Below are positions 8,544 through 17,953 of a DNA stretch of 64,000 nucleotides, in pieces. Every line of letters starts with the position of its first letter. Positions within the stretch are counted from its first letter, which is position 1. Under the pieces are notes generated by a model that searched no databases, was not told the DNA's origin, and was given only the letters and a program-made list of their open reading frames with translations. A program made the translations under genes and the position numbers. Source of the stretch: Bacteroidota bacterium (GTDB taxonomy: Bacteria > Bacteroidota > Bacteroidia > Bacteroidales > Prolixibacteraceae); assembly GCA_023251455.1 (NCBI GenBank), contig JAHEYT010000036.1, positions 4,505 to 68,504 on the forward strand, read 5' to 3'.

Positions 8544-9677
8544 ATGAAAAATGAGAATTTTAATCAAAAATCTGTGCGTTTCATTGGCATTCGTGTAGGT
8601 TGTACAAAGCATTCAAATTGGGTAAATATCCTCTTGGTATTTCTGGTTTTCATCAGTCTGACTTCTTTTTCCCAAACCAAACAGAAGCCATTGATGATCC
8701 AGGAACAAGGTAGCTTTGCTGTTGGAGGAACTGTGGTTACCAATCCGGGTACTTTCAATCCGTATAATCAAACTCCGGAAGGACAAACCTTTCATGGCGA
8801 CCATGCCTATATTTTTTATCAGGTTCCGGTGAAAGCCCGTAAATATCCGTTGGTGATGTGGCACGGAATTGGTCAGTTCTCGAAAACATGGGAAACTACA
8901 CCCGACGGGCGCGAAGGTTATCAAACCATATTTTTGCGCCGCCGTTTTCCAGTTTATCTGATTGACCAACCAAGGAGAGGGAACGCAAGCCGCAGTACTG
9001 CTGAAGCAACTATTACACCAACCCCCGATGAACAGGGATGGTTTGGTACTTTTCGGGTCGGAATCTGGCCGAATTATTTCGAAGGAGTACAATTCTCAAA
9101 AGATAAAGAGGCACTCAATCAATATTTCCGTCAGATGGCTCCCAATTTAGGGCCTATTGATATGAATGTGAATACTGATGCTATTTCGGCGCTGTTCACT
9201 AAAATTGGTGCTGGAATCCTCGTTACGCATTCACATTCTGGTGGTATGGGCTGGGCAACTACTATTAAAAATCAAAATATAAAGGCCATCGTTTCATACG
9301 AGCCTGGAAGCGGTTTTGTATTTCCTGAAGGAGAAGTGCCCGCTTCTATCCCAATGGCCGGGGGTACAATGTCAGCTCTAGGAGTGCCAATGTCAGATTT
9401 TATGAAGCTTACCAAAATCCCGATCATAATTTACTACGGTGATTTTATTCCCGAAAAACCAATGGATAATCCGGGACAGGATGGATGGCGCGCTCGTCTG
9501 AAAATGGCAAGGTTGTGGCGCGATTGCGTTAACAAGCACGGTGGCGATGTAACAGTGGTGCATCTTCCTGAAATCGGGATTAAAGGCAATACCCATTTCC
9601 CGTTTTCAGATTTAAACAATGTAGAAATAGCCGACTTGATGTCGAAATGGCTAAAGGAGAAAGGATTAGATAAATGA
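8544..9677 (+). CDS. Exported alpha/beta hydrolase (esterase-like)
   Basis: A 377-residue protein when started at ATG 8544; an upstream in-frame TTG at 8520 overlaps the promoter and is rejected. A hydrophobic segment near residues 30-45 (LLVFLVFISLTSFSQ) is a late signal peptide or anchor. The fold is alpha/beta hydrolase: WHGIG for the oxyanion region near 115, a nucleophile elbow THSHSGGMG near 230, and a C-terminal histidine in GNTHFPFSD. The elbow H-S-H-S-G-G places serine in the GxSxG-like turn. The substrate is unknown. It is first in an operon with two further esterases and overlaps the next gene by 4 bp (ATGA). Confidence 0.8.
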   Translation: MKNENFNQKSVRFIGIRVGCTKHSNWVNILLVFLVFISLTSFSQTKQKPLMIQEQGSFAVGGTVVTNPGTFNPYNQTPEGQTFHGDHAYIFYQVPVKARKYPLVMWHGIGQFSKTWETTPDGREGYQTIFLRRRFPVYLIDQPRRGNASRSTAEATITPTPDEQGWFGTFRVGIWPNYFEGVQFSKDKEALNQYFRQMAPNLGPIDMNVNTDAISALFTKIGAGILVTHSHSGGMGWATTIKNQNIKAIVSYEPGSGFVFPEGEVPASIPMAGGTMSALGVPMSDFMKLTKIPIIIYYGDFIPEKPMDNPGQDGWRARLKMARLWRDCVNKHGGDVTVVHLPEIGIKGNTHFPFSDLNNVEIADLMSKWLKEKGLDK

Positions 9678-10723
9678 AACCAATAACAAAGTATTTTTTA
9701 ATAATCATGGTTACATCTATAAACTTCATTTCATTAGCTCAAACCAAGCAAGCCAATCCATTTGGACTGGTTTATCGGGATGCCATTACTGAAAATGTGT
9801 CAGGCAAGGTGAATATTCATCCGGTAATCTATAAACTGAATGGCATTGAAATCGCTGCCAATGTATACACTCCGGCTAATTACACTCCGGCAAAAAAATA
9901 TCCGACTGTAGTGGTTGCACATCCTAATGGTGGCGTTAAAGAGCAGGTTGCCGGATTGTACGCACAGCGTTTGGCTGAATCGGGTTACATCGCAATTGCT
10001 GCCGATGCGGCCTACCAGGGTGGCAGCGGTGGACAGCCCCGCAATGTGGATAAACCGGCCTTTCGGATTGAGGATATTCGAGGAATGGCAGATTTCATCA
10101 CCCAATATGCAGGAGTAAATACAGATCGCTTAGGCTTATTAGGAGTCTGCGGTGGCGGCGGCTATTCATTAAAGGCAGCTCAAACCGACAAACGCTTTAA
10201 AGTAGTAGCTACCCTGAGCATGTTTAATTCCGGAGTGGTAAGGCGCAACGGATTCATGAATTCAGGAGTATCAACTATTCAGCAACGTTTAAAACAGGCT
10301 TCTGAAGCGCGTGCTCTGGAAGCGACAGGTGGCGAAGTGCGCTATAGTGCAGATACTAAAATGACCGATGAAGAAATAGCCAAGCTGCCGTTTGATCTGT
10401 ATCGCGAAGGCTACGAATATTATGGCAAAACACATGCTCACCCCAATTCAACCTTTAGGTACACTACGAGCAGTCTGCTCGACCTGATGTCTTTTGATGC
10501 AGCTACCAACATGGATTTGATCAACCAGCCCCTGTTGATGATGGCGGGAAGCAAAGCCGACACCTATTACATGACCGACAGTGCATTTAACCTTGCTACA
10601 GGCACAAAAGATAAAGAATTATTTCTGATTCCGGGAGCTACCCACATTCAAACCTATTATGTTCCTGAATATGTATCTCAGGCGATGAACAAACTCAACG
10701 AATTCTTTGGTAAATACTTATAA
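9674..10723 (+). CDS. Exported dienelactone-hydrolase-like alpha/beta hydrolase
   Basis: A 349-residue protein with a clear signal peptide (start MKPITKYFLIIMVTSINFIS, cleavage near SLAQ). The nucleophile elbow reads GVCGGGGY, so the nucleophile is probably cysteine, as in dienelactone hydrolases, not serine. MAGSKADTY and PGATHIQTYY give the likely acidic residue and catalytic histidine. Homologs are annotated as alpha/beta hydrolases of the DLH/xylan-esterase type. It overlaps the preceding esterase gene by 4 bp and is 11 bp upstream of the next, so it is firmly within the operon. It acts in the periplasm, and a lactone or ester substrate is inferred. Confidence 0.82.
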   Translation: MKPITKYFLIIMVTSINFISLAQTKQANPFGLVYRDAITENVSGKVNIHPVIYKLNGIEIAANVYTPANYTPAKKYPTVVVAHPNGGVKEQVAGLYAQRLAESGYIAIAADAAYQGGSGGQPRNVDKPAFRIEDIRGMADFITQYAGVNTDRLGLLGVCGGGGYSLKAAQTDKRFKVVATLSMFNSGVVRRNGFMNSGVSTIQQRLKQASEARALEATGGEVRYSADTKMTDEEIAKLPFDLYREGYEYYGKTHAHPNSTFRYTTSSLLDLMSFDAATNMDLINQPLLMMAGSKADTYYMTDSAFNLATGTKDKELFLIPGATHIQTYYVPEYVSQAMNKLNEFFGKYL

Positions 10724-10734
10724 ACTAATAAATC

Positions 10735-12375
10735 ATGAAAAGAATCTTAACAGTTTTAGCCATTATTATCAGTTTCAGTTTGCATGCTCAGCAAATTACA
10801 GTTAGTACAGCATCCGGTGCGGCACCAAAAGTTAGTACCACCTCCGGAATCGTGCGCGGTGTAGCGGAAGGAGATGTTGATAGTTTCAAAGGTATTCCGT
10901 TCGCAGCACCACCTGTGGGTGAGTTTCGCTGGCGTCCGCCTCAATCTGTCGCCTCATGGCAGGGAGAACTTGATGCCAGCAAGTTTGCTGCAAGTTGTGC
11001 ACAGGCAGGATGGGGCGCCGCTCCGGGAGCTATTCAGGCGGGCTCGTCTGAAGATTGTCTGTATTTGAATGTTTGGAGACCAGCCAATGCCACAAAAAAT
11101 GCAAAATTACCGGTCATGGTATGGATTCATGGTGGAGGTTTCACAGGGGGTAATGGTAACACATCCGGAGACGGATTCGCAAAAAAAGGAGTTGTCCTGG
11201 TTTCGATCAATTACCGCTTGGGGCGTCTTGGTCATTTTGCCTTCCCGGCATTAAGCAAGGAGCATCCTGAAGAACCCAAGGGCAGTTATGCATTTATGGA
11301 TCAAATAGCCGCACTAAAATGGGTACAGCAGAACATCGCCGAATTTGGTGGTGATCCTAAAAATGTGACCATTTTCGGTTTCTCGGCCGGTGGCGTTTCT
11401 ATACATTCACTCCTGACCATTCCGGCAGCAAAAGGTCTTTTCCATAAAGCAATCGGTCATTCCAGTGGTGGCCGTGATGGCGTTTTGACCGGCAGACCGA
11501 TCAACAAAGAAAATGCAAGCCCTTATTACCCGGTTTCAGCAGAAACCATTGGCCTGAATTTCGCCCGCAAACTTAAAATAGAAGGTACTGATGCAGCCGC
11601 TTTGGCTAAGTTACGCGCTTTGCCGGTAGCAGAGATTGTGACAGGTGGTGAAACTGATGGCCAGGGAGGTCCGCGTATCTATCCAGGCCCGATCCTCGAC
11701 GGTAAACTGGTTGTAGAAACTTCTGAAAGTGCCTACAAGGCTGGAAGACAGGCACGTGTTCCGCTCATGATCGGGTGCAACAGTGCCGAAATTGGTGGAG
11801 GCTTTGTGAATGCCACCAGTTCAAAGGAAGAACTGTTTTCAATGTTTGGTCCGCTGAAGGATGAGGCAAAAGCTGCTTACGATCCTGATGGTACCAAAGA
11901 ATTTGCTGAAGTACAAACAAGATTTAATACAGATAAGGTATGGGCAGAGCCAGCGCGATTCACCGCAAAATCTTTCGCCGCCGTTGGCGATCCAGCCTAC
12001 GTTTTTCTTTTTTCATACGTGCCTGCCGCGATGAAAGAGCGGATGAAATATGGCCCCGGACACGGAACCGATATTTCGTATGCGTTTGACAACCTGGGGC
12101 AAGGAGGTTTCGGACCGCCACCACCTCCTCCAACTGCTGAGGAAAAAGAGGTGGCTCGGTTAATGAACGCCTACTGGGTAAACTTCGCCAAGACCGGCAA
12201 TCCGAATGGCAAGGATCTTCCGAAATGGCCTTTATATAGTCCCAAAACAAATGAAATACTTGATGTTCAATCTGATGGTAAACCTGTTGGTAAAACCGAT
12301 CCGTGGAAAGCAAGACTGGACGTGATTGAAAAAGCAGTGAACATGGGTGATAAACTTCAGCCAAATGGCATTTAA
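10735..12375 (+). CDS. Exported type B carboxylesterase
   Basis: A 546-residue protein with a signal peptide ([19 protein letters not shown]). All family marks are visible: [12 protein letters not shown], the oxyanion hole [11 protein letters not shown], the nucleophile elbow FGFSAGGVS near residue 220, an acidic region [12 protein letters not shown] and the histidine in [12 protein letters not shown]. The length matches bacterial type B carboxylesterases. A run of six prolines occurs near residue 461 (12115-12132), just after the histidine region. The reaction is hydrolysis of carboxylic esters in the periplasm. It closes the esterase operon, and a hairpin follows at 12427-12478. Confidence 0.92.
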   Translation: MKRILTVLAIIISFSLHAQQITVSTASGAAPKVSTTSGIVRGVAEGDVDSFKGIPFAAPPVGEFRWRPPQSVASWQGELDASKFAASCAQAGWGAAPGAIQAGSSEDCLYLNVWRPANATKNAKLPVMVWIHGGGFTGGNGNTSGDGFAKKGVVLVSINYRLGRLGHFAFPALSKEHPEEPKGSYAFMDQIAALKWVQQNIAEFGGDPKNVTIFGFSAGGVSIHSLLTIPAAKGLFHKAIGHSSGGRDGVLTGRPINKENASPYYPVSAETIGLNFARKLKIEGTDAAALAKLRALPVAEIVTGGETDGQGGPRIYPGPILDGKLVVETSESAYKAGRQARVPLMIGCNSAEIGGGFVNATSSKEELFSMFGPLKDEAKAAYDPDGTKEFAEVQTRFNTDKVWAEPARFTAKSFAAVGDPAYVFLFSYVPAAMKERMKYGPGHGTDISYAFDNLGQGGFGPPPPPPTAEEKEVARLMNAYWVNFAKTGNPNGKDLPKWPLYSPKTNEILDVQSDGKPVGKTDPWKARLDVIEKAVNMGDKLQPNGI

Positions 12376-12426
12376 CCAGCAACGTGGAGCAATAAAAAAT
12401 TGCGAAACACGCAATTAATCATACAA

Positions 12427-12478
12427 AACAGGAATCTTGATTGGGAAAGTGAAGTTTTCGCAGATCAAGGTTCCTGTT
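12427..12478. terminator. Hairpin after the esterase operon
   Basis: Arms of 15 nt (12427-12441 and 12464-12478, beginning AACAGGAATCTTGAT, one mismatch) flank a 22-nt loop and are followed by a T-rich stretch. The position after the carboxylesterase stop fits a terminator. The remainder of the 12376-12654 gap holds promoter module B. Confidence 0.6.
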
Positions 12479-12562
12479 GTTTCATATAAAAAGCATACAA
12501 TTCATAATCGTATCGTCTTATAAGAGATGTAATTAGTATTGGTAATCGAAAAAGATTGGATA

Positions 12563-12629
12563 AGTAAAAATGGTAGGATATTCCGTAATCCAGATACCAT
12601 TATTTCCTATTATTCTTTAGACCTTTGTT
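12563..12629 (+). promoter_or_regulatory. Promoter module B of the cargo regulon
   Basis: AGTAAAAATGGTAG (12563-12576) is identical to the box at 8458. GTAAT follows at +22, ATACCA at +31 and GACCTTTG at +57, in place of TACATTTG in module A. The equal spacing over 67 bp, without gaps, argues for a shared regulator and shared polymerase contact. Confidence 0.65.
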
Positions 12630-12654
12630 TTGGAAAACATGAAAAAAAGAAAAT

Positions 12655-13392
12655 ATGAATTCATTCCTTAAAATACCAGTAATAGTATTGTTGATGATTG
12701 TTGTTGGCTTGCCGTCAGGAGTAAATTCACAACAAGAAAGTACAGTTGAAGAACCGTTAAGCCGTAAGTACCAGAGCATTATTTCCATTGCTGCATTAAC
12801 GGCAAAGGGCGATTTAATAAAATTAAAGCCCAAGCTAAATTCAGGGCTTGATGCAGGTCTGACAGTTAACCAAATAAAAGAAGTCCTCGTTCATCTGTAT
12901 GCCTACTGCGGTTTCCCAAGAAGTATTCGGGGGCTGCAAACTTTTATGGAAGTGCTCGATGAACGAAAAGCCAAAGGGATCAACGATAAAACAGGCGCTG
13001 ATGTATCGCCCATTCCGCAGGAACAAACCAAATACGAGCGGGGTAAAAAGGTGTTGGGCGAACTCACGAAAGCACCCCAGGACAGACCATTGTCCGGTTA
13101 TTCAGCGTTCGCTCCGGTAATTGATACATTCCTGAAAGAGCATTTGTTTGCCGATATTTTCGAACGGGATGTTTTAACGTATGCCGAACGGGAATTGGTA
13201 ACGATCTCGGTACTCAGTACGATTGGTGGTGTAGAGCCAATGCTTCGCAGCCATTTATCAATTTGCCTGAATGTTGGAATAACTCCCGCACAGTTAAATG
13301 AATTTGTGGGGATCATAAAATCAACTGTGGGTGAAAAAGAAGCCAAAGATGCTCATGCAGTTTTAACTGAGGTGCTTAAAAACGCACGGTAA
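12655..13392 (+). CDS. Exported carboxymuconolactone decarboxylase (CMD/AhpD-like) family protein
   Basis: A 245-residue protein with a signal peptide (ending near GVNSQ, residue 26). It contains two CMD-type units. The first has GLTVNQIKEVLVHLYAYCGF near residues 70-95 and the second has LTYAERELVTISVLSTIGG near 180-200, with SHLSICLNVGITPAQ after it. Only one cysteine is present in the first helix pair (YAYCGFPR), so the CxxC of AhpD-type peroxidase partners is missing and a redox role of that kind is unlikely. Export of this family is seen in other Bacteroidota (from memory). It is first in the second cargo operon, 23 bp before the cupin gene. Confidence 0.85.
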   Translation: MNSFLKIPVIVLLMIVVGLPSGVNSQQESTVEEPLSRKYQSIISIAALTAKGDLIKLKPKLNSGLDAGLTVNQIKEVLVHLYAYCGFPRSIRGLQTFMEVLDERKAKGINDKTGADVSPIPQEQTKYERGKKVLGELTKAPQDRPLSGYSAFAPVIDTFLKEHLFADIFERDVLTYAERELVTISVLSTIGGVEPMLRSHLSICLNVGITPAQLNEFVGIIKSTVGEKEAKDAHAVLTEVLKNAR

Positions 13393-13415
13393 TTTAACTC
13401 AAAAAATGGATCAAA

Positions 13416-13904
13416 ATGAAGACTATCTTAAAATTCGGAGTATTGTTTCTTTCAGTTTTATTGGTTGCTTGTAATAATATGAAGACAGAAACAGCCAAAG
13501 AACAAGAAACAGAACTTGTTTTTCCAAAAGGGAATAAAGTTACCAACAACAACTTTACCGGTTCGGCATGGGTACAGATGTTTATGACCAACGACAGTAC
13601 CTATAATACCTCAATTGGTAATGTAACTTTTGAGCCAGGTGCAAGGACGAACTGGCACAAACATCCGGGCGGACAAATCCTCCTTGTTACCGACGGAAAG
13701 GGATATTATCAGGAAAAAGGCAAACCCGCACAACACATTCAGAAAGGCGATTTCGTCAGAATCCCGCCTGATACCGAGCACTGGCACGGTGCAGCGTCCG
13801 ACAGCGGACTCACTCATATCGCGATAAATCCTAACATCGACAATGGAAGTGTGGTTTGGTCACAACCAGTTACAGATGAAGAATACAGCAAAGTGAATGA
13901 ATAA
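13416..13904 (+). CDS. Cupin-domain lipoprotein
   Basis: A 162-residue protein with a lipoprotein signal (LLVACNN, Cys near residue 19). The single cupin domain shows the first metal motif TNWHKHPGGQILLVTDGKG near residues 77-95, where glutamine replaces the usual glutamate, and a second motif PPDTEHWHGAASDSG near 115-130. The histidines are kept, so metal binding is likely. Small cupins of this kind are often paired with CMD proteins and aldo/keto reductases, as here. It is likely anchored in the envelope. The reaction is unknown. Confidence 0.85.
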   Translation: MKTILKFGVLFLSVLLVACNNMKTETAKEQETELVFPKGNKVTNNNFTGSAWVQMFMTNDSTYNTSIGNVTFEPGARTNWHKHPGGQILLVTDGKGYYQEKGKPAQHIQKGDFVRIPPDTEHWHGAASDSGLTHIAINPNIDNGSVVWSQPVTDEEYSKVNE

Positions 13905-13915
13905 AATTTTAATAA

Positions 13916-14773
<858 letters not shown>

Positions 14774-14852
14774 ATATTCTGTCAGTTATCGCAAGATCAG
14801 GTTTTTGAGAATATAAATATGAAATATTAACGAATCAATAAAAATAAGTAAA

Positions 14853-15791
14853 ATGGAAAACATAAAAAGTTATCTCGCATTAGTAGTATTTCTACTATTT
14901 GGAATTACCAATCTTGCAAATGCCCAGGAAATGACCCATAAAGTGCCTATGCTAAAACTGAATAATGGTATCGAGATGCCTCAATTCGGCCTTGGTACTT
15001 TCACTGCATCAGTTGAAGACTGTAAGGCAGCTTGCCTTGTTGCATTAAAAAATGGTTATCGCCATATAGATACTGCCCATGCTTACAGAAACGAAACCGG
15101 AGTAGGCGCCGCAGTTAAGGAGAGTGGCATCCCTCGTGAAGAAATATGGATTACAAGCAAGCTTTGGCCGTCAGAATACGGAGAAGGTACAACCTTGGAA
15201 GCTATAGATAAGATGCTGGCTCGTCTGCAAACAACTTATATCGACCTACTGTATGTTCATCAACCTGTCGGAGATTTTGTAGGCGCCTGGAAAGATATGG
15301 AGAAAGCTGTAGCGGCTGGGAAAGTCCGCACATTGGGCATCAGTAATTTTGATGACAGTGATGAAGTATTCCATGCTATTGTAGATAATATGAAGGTAAA
15401 GCCTGCTGTGATGCAGATAGAATGTCATCCTTATGCTCAACGTAATGATGTACGGGAGAAAGTAAAACCCTATGGCATAGCCATTGAATGCTGGTATCCT
15501 TTAGGACATGGAGATAAAGGTCTGCTCTCTGACCCGGTAATTGCTAAGATTGCAGAAGCGCACAATAAATCGATAGTGCAGATAATTCTTCGTTGGCATA
15601 TTCAGGAAGGTCTCTCAGTGATTCCCGGAGCAACTAATCCCGATTATATTAAGGAGAATATCAACATCTTCGACTTTCAACTAAGCAATGCGGAAATGGC
15701 GGCCATGCGTTCATTAAACAAAAACAAACGCTTCTTTAACATGACTCTTGAGCAAAAGCAAGGATTTGTCAATTTTAAAATGAATGATTAA
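14853..15791 (+). CDS. Aldo/keto reductase with signal peptide
   Basis: A 312-residue reductase of the same family as its neighbour, but starting with a convincing signal peptide (MENIKSYLALVVFLLFGITN, cleavage near ANAQ). The tetrad is intact: Asp in HIDTAHAY, Tyr in AYRNETGVG, Lys in ITSKLWP and His in LYVHQPVG. GISNF and IPGATNPDYIKEN follow. Because the family uses NADPH, which is absent from the periplasm, export would be odd. Either the enzyme works with another cofactor or the N-terminus is a retained anchor. It is 79 bp after the first reductase gene. Confidence 0.88.
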   Translation: MENIKSYLALVVFLLFGITNLANAQEMTHKVPMLKLNNGIEMPQFGLGTFTASVEDCKAACLVALKNGYRHIDTAHAYRNETGVGAAVKESGIPREEIWITSKLWPSEYGEGTTLEAIDKMLARLQTTYIDLLYVHQPVGDFVGAWKDMEKAVAAGKVRTLGISNFDDSDEVFHAIVDNMKVKPAVMQIECHPYAQRNDVREKVKPYGIAIECWYPLGHGDKGLLSDPVIAKIAEAHNKSIVQIILRWHIQEGLSVIPGATNPDYIKENINIFDFQLSNAEMAAMRSLNKNKRFFNMTLEQKQGFVNFKMND

Positions 15792-15842
15792 CATACGAAT
15801 GGCTTCAAGTTGGGTTATAGACGATAAATAAATAATTACATC

Positions 15843-16937
15843 ATGAATTATGTAATGAAATTCATTAGATCATCAGGCAAAAAACGCTATTTGAGTCATA
15901 GACGATTAAAAAGCGTTATGCTGATCTTTAGCTATAACTCGATATTAGTGCTTTTACTGGCAATTATTTTAAGTTGTACAACGAAAGATAAATCCGGAAA
16001 AGAACTCAATACCAGTGAATTAGAACATGTTGGGGAAAACGTAGAAATGGATGGCCATTTAACTACCAGTAATTATGTCCGCGATATTGTAAATCACCCG
16101 GCCTTTAAAGGTTTTAGTGATTTGTTGCTGCCGTTTGATAACAATTCGGGTTATTACAATACCAGGTTATCCGATGTTGCGTCACTCATGCCATACCACG
16201 GACATATACATCCTGAAGTTGTAATTGATGCTGTTAATCATATGATTGACGAGGTAAACGGTGGCAAAAAAATATTCTACGATTTCTATACTGATGAGCA
16301 AAAGCAACAAGACTCAGGCAAACGGAATACCGGGCTATTCTTTTTCAGGGGGAAGCCTGGTGCTCCATTTGCCATTGTATGCCCGGGAGGAGGTTTCTCC
16401 TATGTTGGTTCGCTGCATGAAGGATTTCCACTGGCTAAGCGTATAAGCGAACTGGGGCTTAATGCTTTTGTGATACGATACCGCATTGGCGGTGAACAAC
16501 GAGCCACCGAAGATCTGGCCGTTGCAATTGCTTATGTCTTTCGTAATGCGGAAGCCTTAGGTGTGAGTATAAAGGATTATTCGGTATGGGGCGGATCGGC
16601 AGGCGCAAGGATGGCTGGAGATATTGCATTAAACGGAGTCTCGGCTTACGGTGGCGGAAGCCTCCCGAAACCTGCGACTGCCGTGATTGCTTACACCGGC
16701 CAATCAAGCTATTCCAAAGATTTCTCTCCGGCTTTCATTACAGTGGCCGCTAACGATGGAATAGCCAATATTAACACGGTGGAAAGGCGTGTCACCGATT
16801 TAAAAAATGCCGGTGTTGATGTTGAATATTGCAGGTACGAAAATGCAGGGCATGGATTTGGACTTGGCACCGGAACTGATGCCGAAGGATGGCTTGACCT
16901 GGCCGTTCAATTCTGGCAACGACACATAAAAGACTAA
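15843..16937 (+). CDS. Alpha/beta hydrolase lipoprotein (acetylesterase-like)
   Basis: A 364-residue protein. A hydrophobic segment near residues 28-43 ends in ILSCTTKD, a lipobox, so the true start may be one of the internal ATGs nearer to it. The hydrolase domain begins around residue 170 with PGGGFSYVG as the oxyanion strand. The elbow VWGGSAGARMAG lies near 250 and the catalytic histidine in ENAGHGFGLG near 335. It belongs to the esterase/lipase type that removes acyl groups from small molecules or sugars. The operon context (51 bp after the reductase, 25 bp before the next gene) ties it to the cargo pathway. Confidence 0.82.
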   Translation: MNYVMKFIRSSGKKRYLSHRRLKSVMLIFSYNSILVLLLAIILSCTTKDKSGKELNTSELEHVGENVEMDGHLTTSNYVRDIVNHPAFKGFSDLLLPFDNNSGYYNTRLSDVASLMPYHGHIHPEVVIDAVNHMIDEVNGGKKIFYDFYTDEQKQQDSGKRNTGLFFFRGKPGAPFAIVCPGGGFSYVGSLHEGFPLAKRISELGLNAFVIRYRIGGEQRATEDLAVAIAYVFRNAEALGVSIKDYSVWGGSAGARMAGDIALNGVSAYGGGSLPKPATAVIAYTGQSSYSKDFSPAFITVAANDGIANINTVERRVTDLKNAGVDVEYCRYENAGHGFGLGTGTDAEGWLDLAVQFWQRHIKD

Positions 16938-16962
16938 TTAATTCAAAACCTAAATAGAAAAA

Positions 16963-17760
16963 GTGAGAAAGAATGTATTATTGTGCAATTCAGGATTTCT
17001 GATAAAAAGTTCTGTATTGCTGTCATTGTTTTTATTACTTGGTCTTCATTCATTTTCGCAGACCACCGAGAAACAAAAATCATATCGTTTCAGTACGGTC
17101 GTAACGGCCACCAACAAAGGAATCTCAACGATTCCGAATTTAACCTTAGGAAAACCAGCCGTTTTATTCGATTTTGTCATTGGCGGCGACAGGTTCAGTT
17201 TCGAACCCTCGTTTAGGTTTGCCATGGAAGGTAAACCCTGGTCGTTTCTGTTTTGGTGGCGATATAAACTGATTGAATCGGAAAAAATGCATTTCACCAT
17301 TGGCGCCCATCCGGCACTCTCATTTCGCCGAATGATCGTGACCAAAAATGATGTTACTAAGGAGGATATGCTTTTACGGCGCATACTTGGCGCTGAGCTT
17401 TCGCCGAACTATTCGTTCACGAAAAATATTAATGTTGGCTTATATTATTTGTATGCCTACGGAATAGAAAGCGATCTTTCGAAACACACAAACTTCATTA
17501 ATCTACGAACTACCATTTCTAATATTAAATTGTCTGATCAGTATTCGCTGAGATTTTCACCGCAATTTTACTACCTGAACATTGATAAAAAGGATGGTTT
17601 CTATTACAACCTAATTTTATCGATGAACAAAAAGAATTTCCCGCTTTCGATCTCAGCTTTGGCAAACCGGGCATTCACAACCAACATTACCAGCAAAAAG
17701 CAATTGCTGTGGAATGTCAGTCTGCTTTATAGTTTCAATGGCCGATTCAGCAAAATGTAA
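16963..17760 (+). CDS. Putative outer-membrane beta-barrel protein, unknown function
   Basis: A 265-residue protein starting at GTG (16963). It has a signal peptide (LLSLFLLLGLHSFSQ, cleavage near residue 33). The rest is an alternating pattern of aromatic and polar residues (RFSFEPSFRFAMEG, FLFWWRYKLIES, YSLRFSPQFYYLN) that suggests an 8- to 12-stranded barrel. It ends in a beta strand. No family is recognised. As the last gene of the second cargo operon it could be the porin or receptor for the pathway's substrate, which is inference only. Confidence 0.6.
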   Translation: MRKNVLLCNSGFLIKSSVLLSLFLLLGLHSFSQTTEKQKSYRFSTVVTATNKGISTIPNLTLGKPAVLFDFVIGGDRFSFEPSFRFAMEGKPWSFLFWWRYKLIESEKMHFTIGAHPALSFRRMIVTKNDVTKEDMLLRRILGAELSPNYSFTKNINVGLYYLYAYGIESDLSKHTNFINLRTTISNIKLSDQYSLRFSPQFYYLNIDKKDGFYYNLILSMNKKNFPLSISALANRAFTTNITSKKQLLWNVSLLYSFNGRFSKM

Positions 17761-17853
17761 ATAAGCTAAAACATTTATTTTACATACAACATCGATCTGG
17801 ATACTTGAAAAGTAATTGATAATTTTTGATACGATATTCTATGCAATAAATGG

Positions 17854-17880
17854 CGTTGGTGGGTAATAATGGTCGTTGGT
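17854..17880 (+). promoter_or_regulatory. Direct repeats CGTTGGT, candidate LytTR-binding site
   Basis: CGTTGGT occurs at 17854-17860 and 17874-17880, exactly 20 bp apart and both within a longer AATGG-CGTTGGT context. LytTR regulators bind pairs of about 9-bp direct repeats with a GTT core, two helical turns apart. The site is 74 bp upstream of the kinase start, suggesting autoregulation of the operon. Confidence 0.5.
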
Positions 17881-17953
17881 CTAAATAACAGTGAATCATG
17901 ATTGTATTTTATTTGGTTGCCATACTTTTACTGTAATTAACATTATTCAGGCT

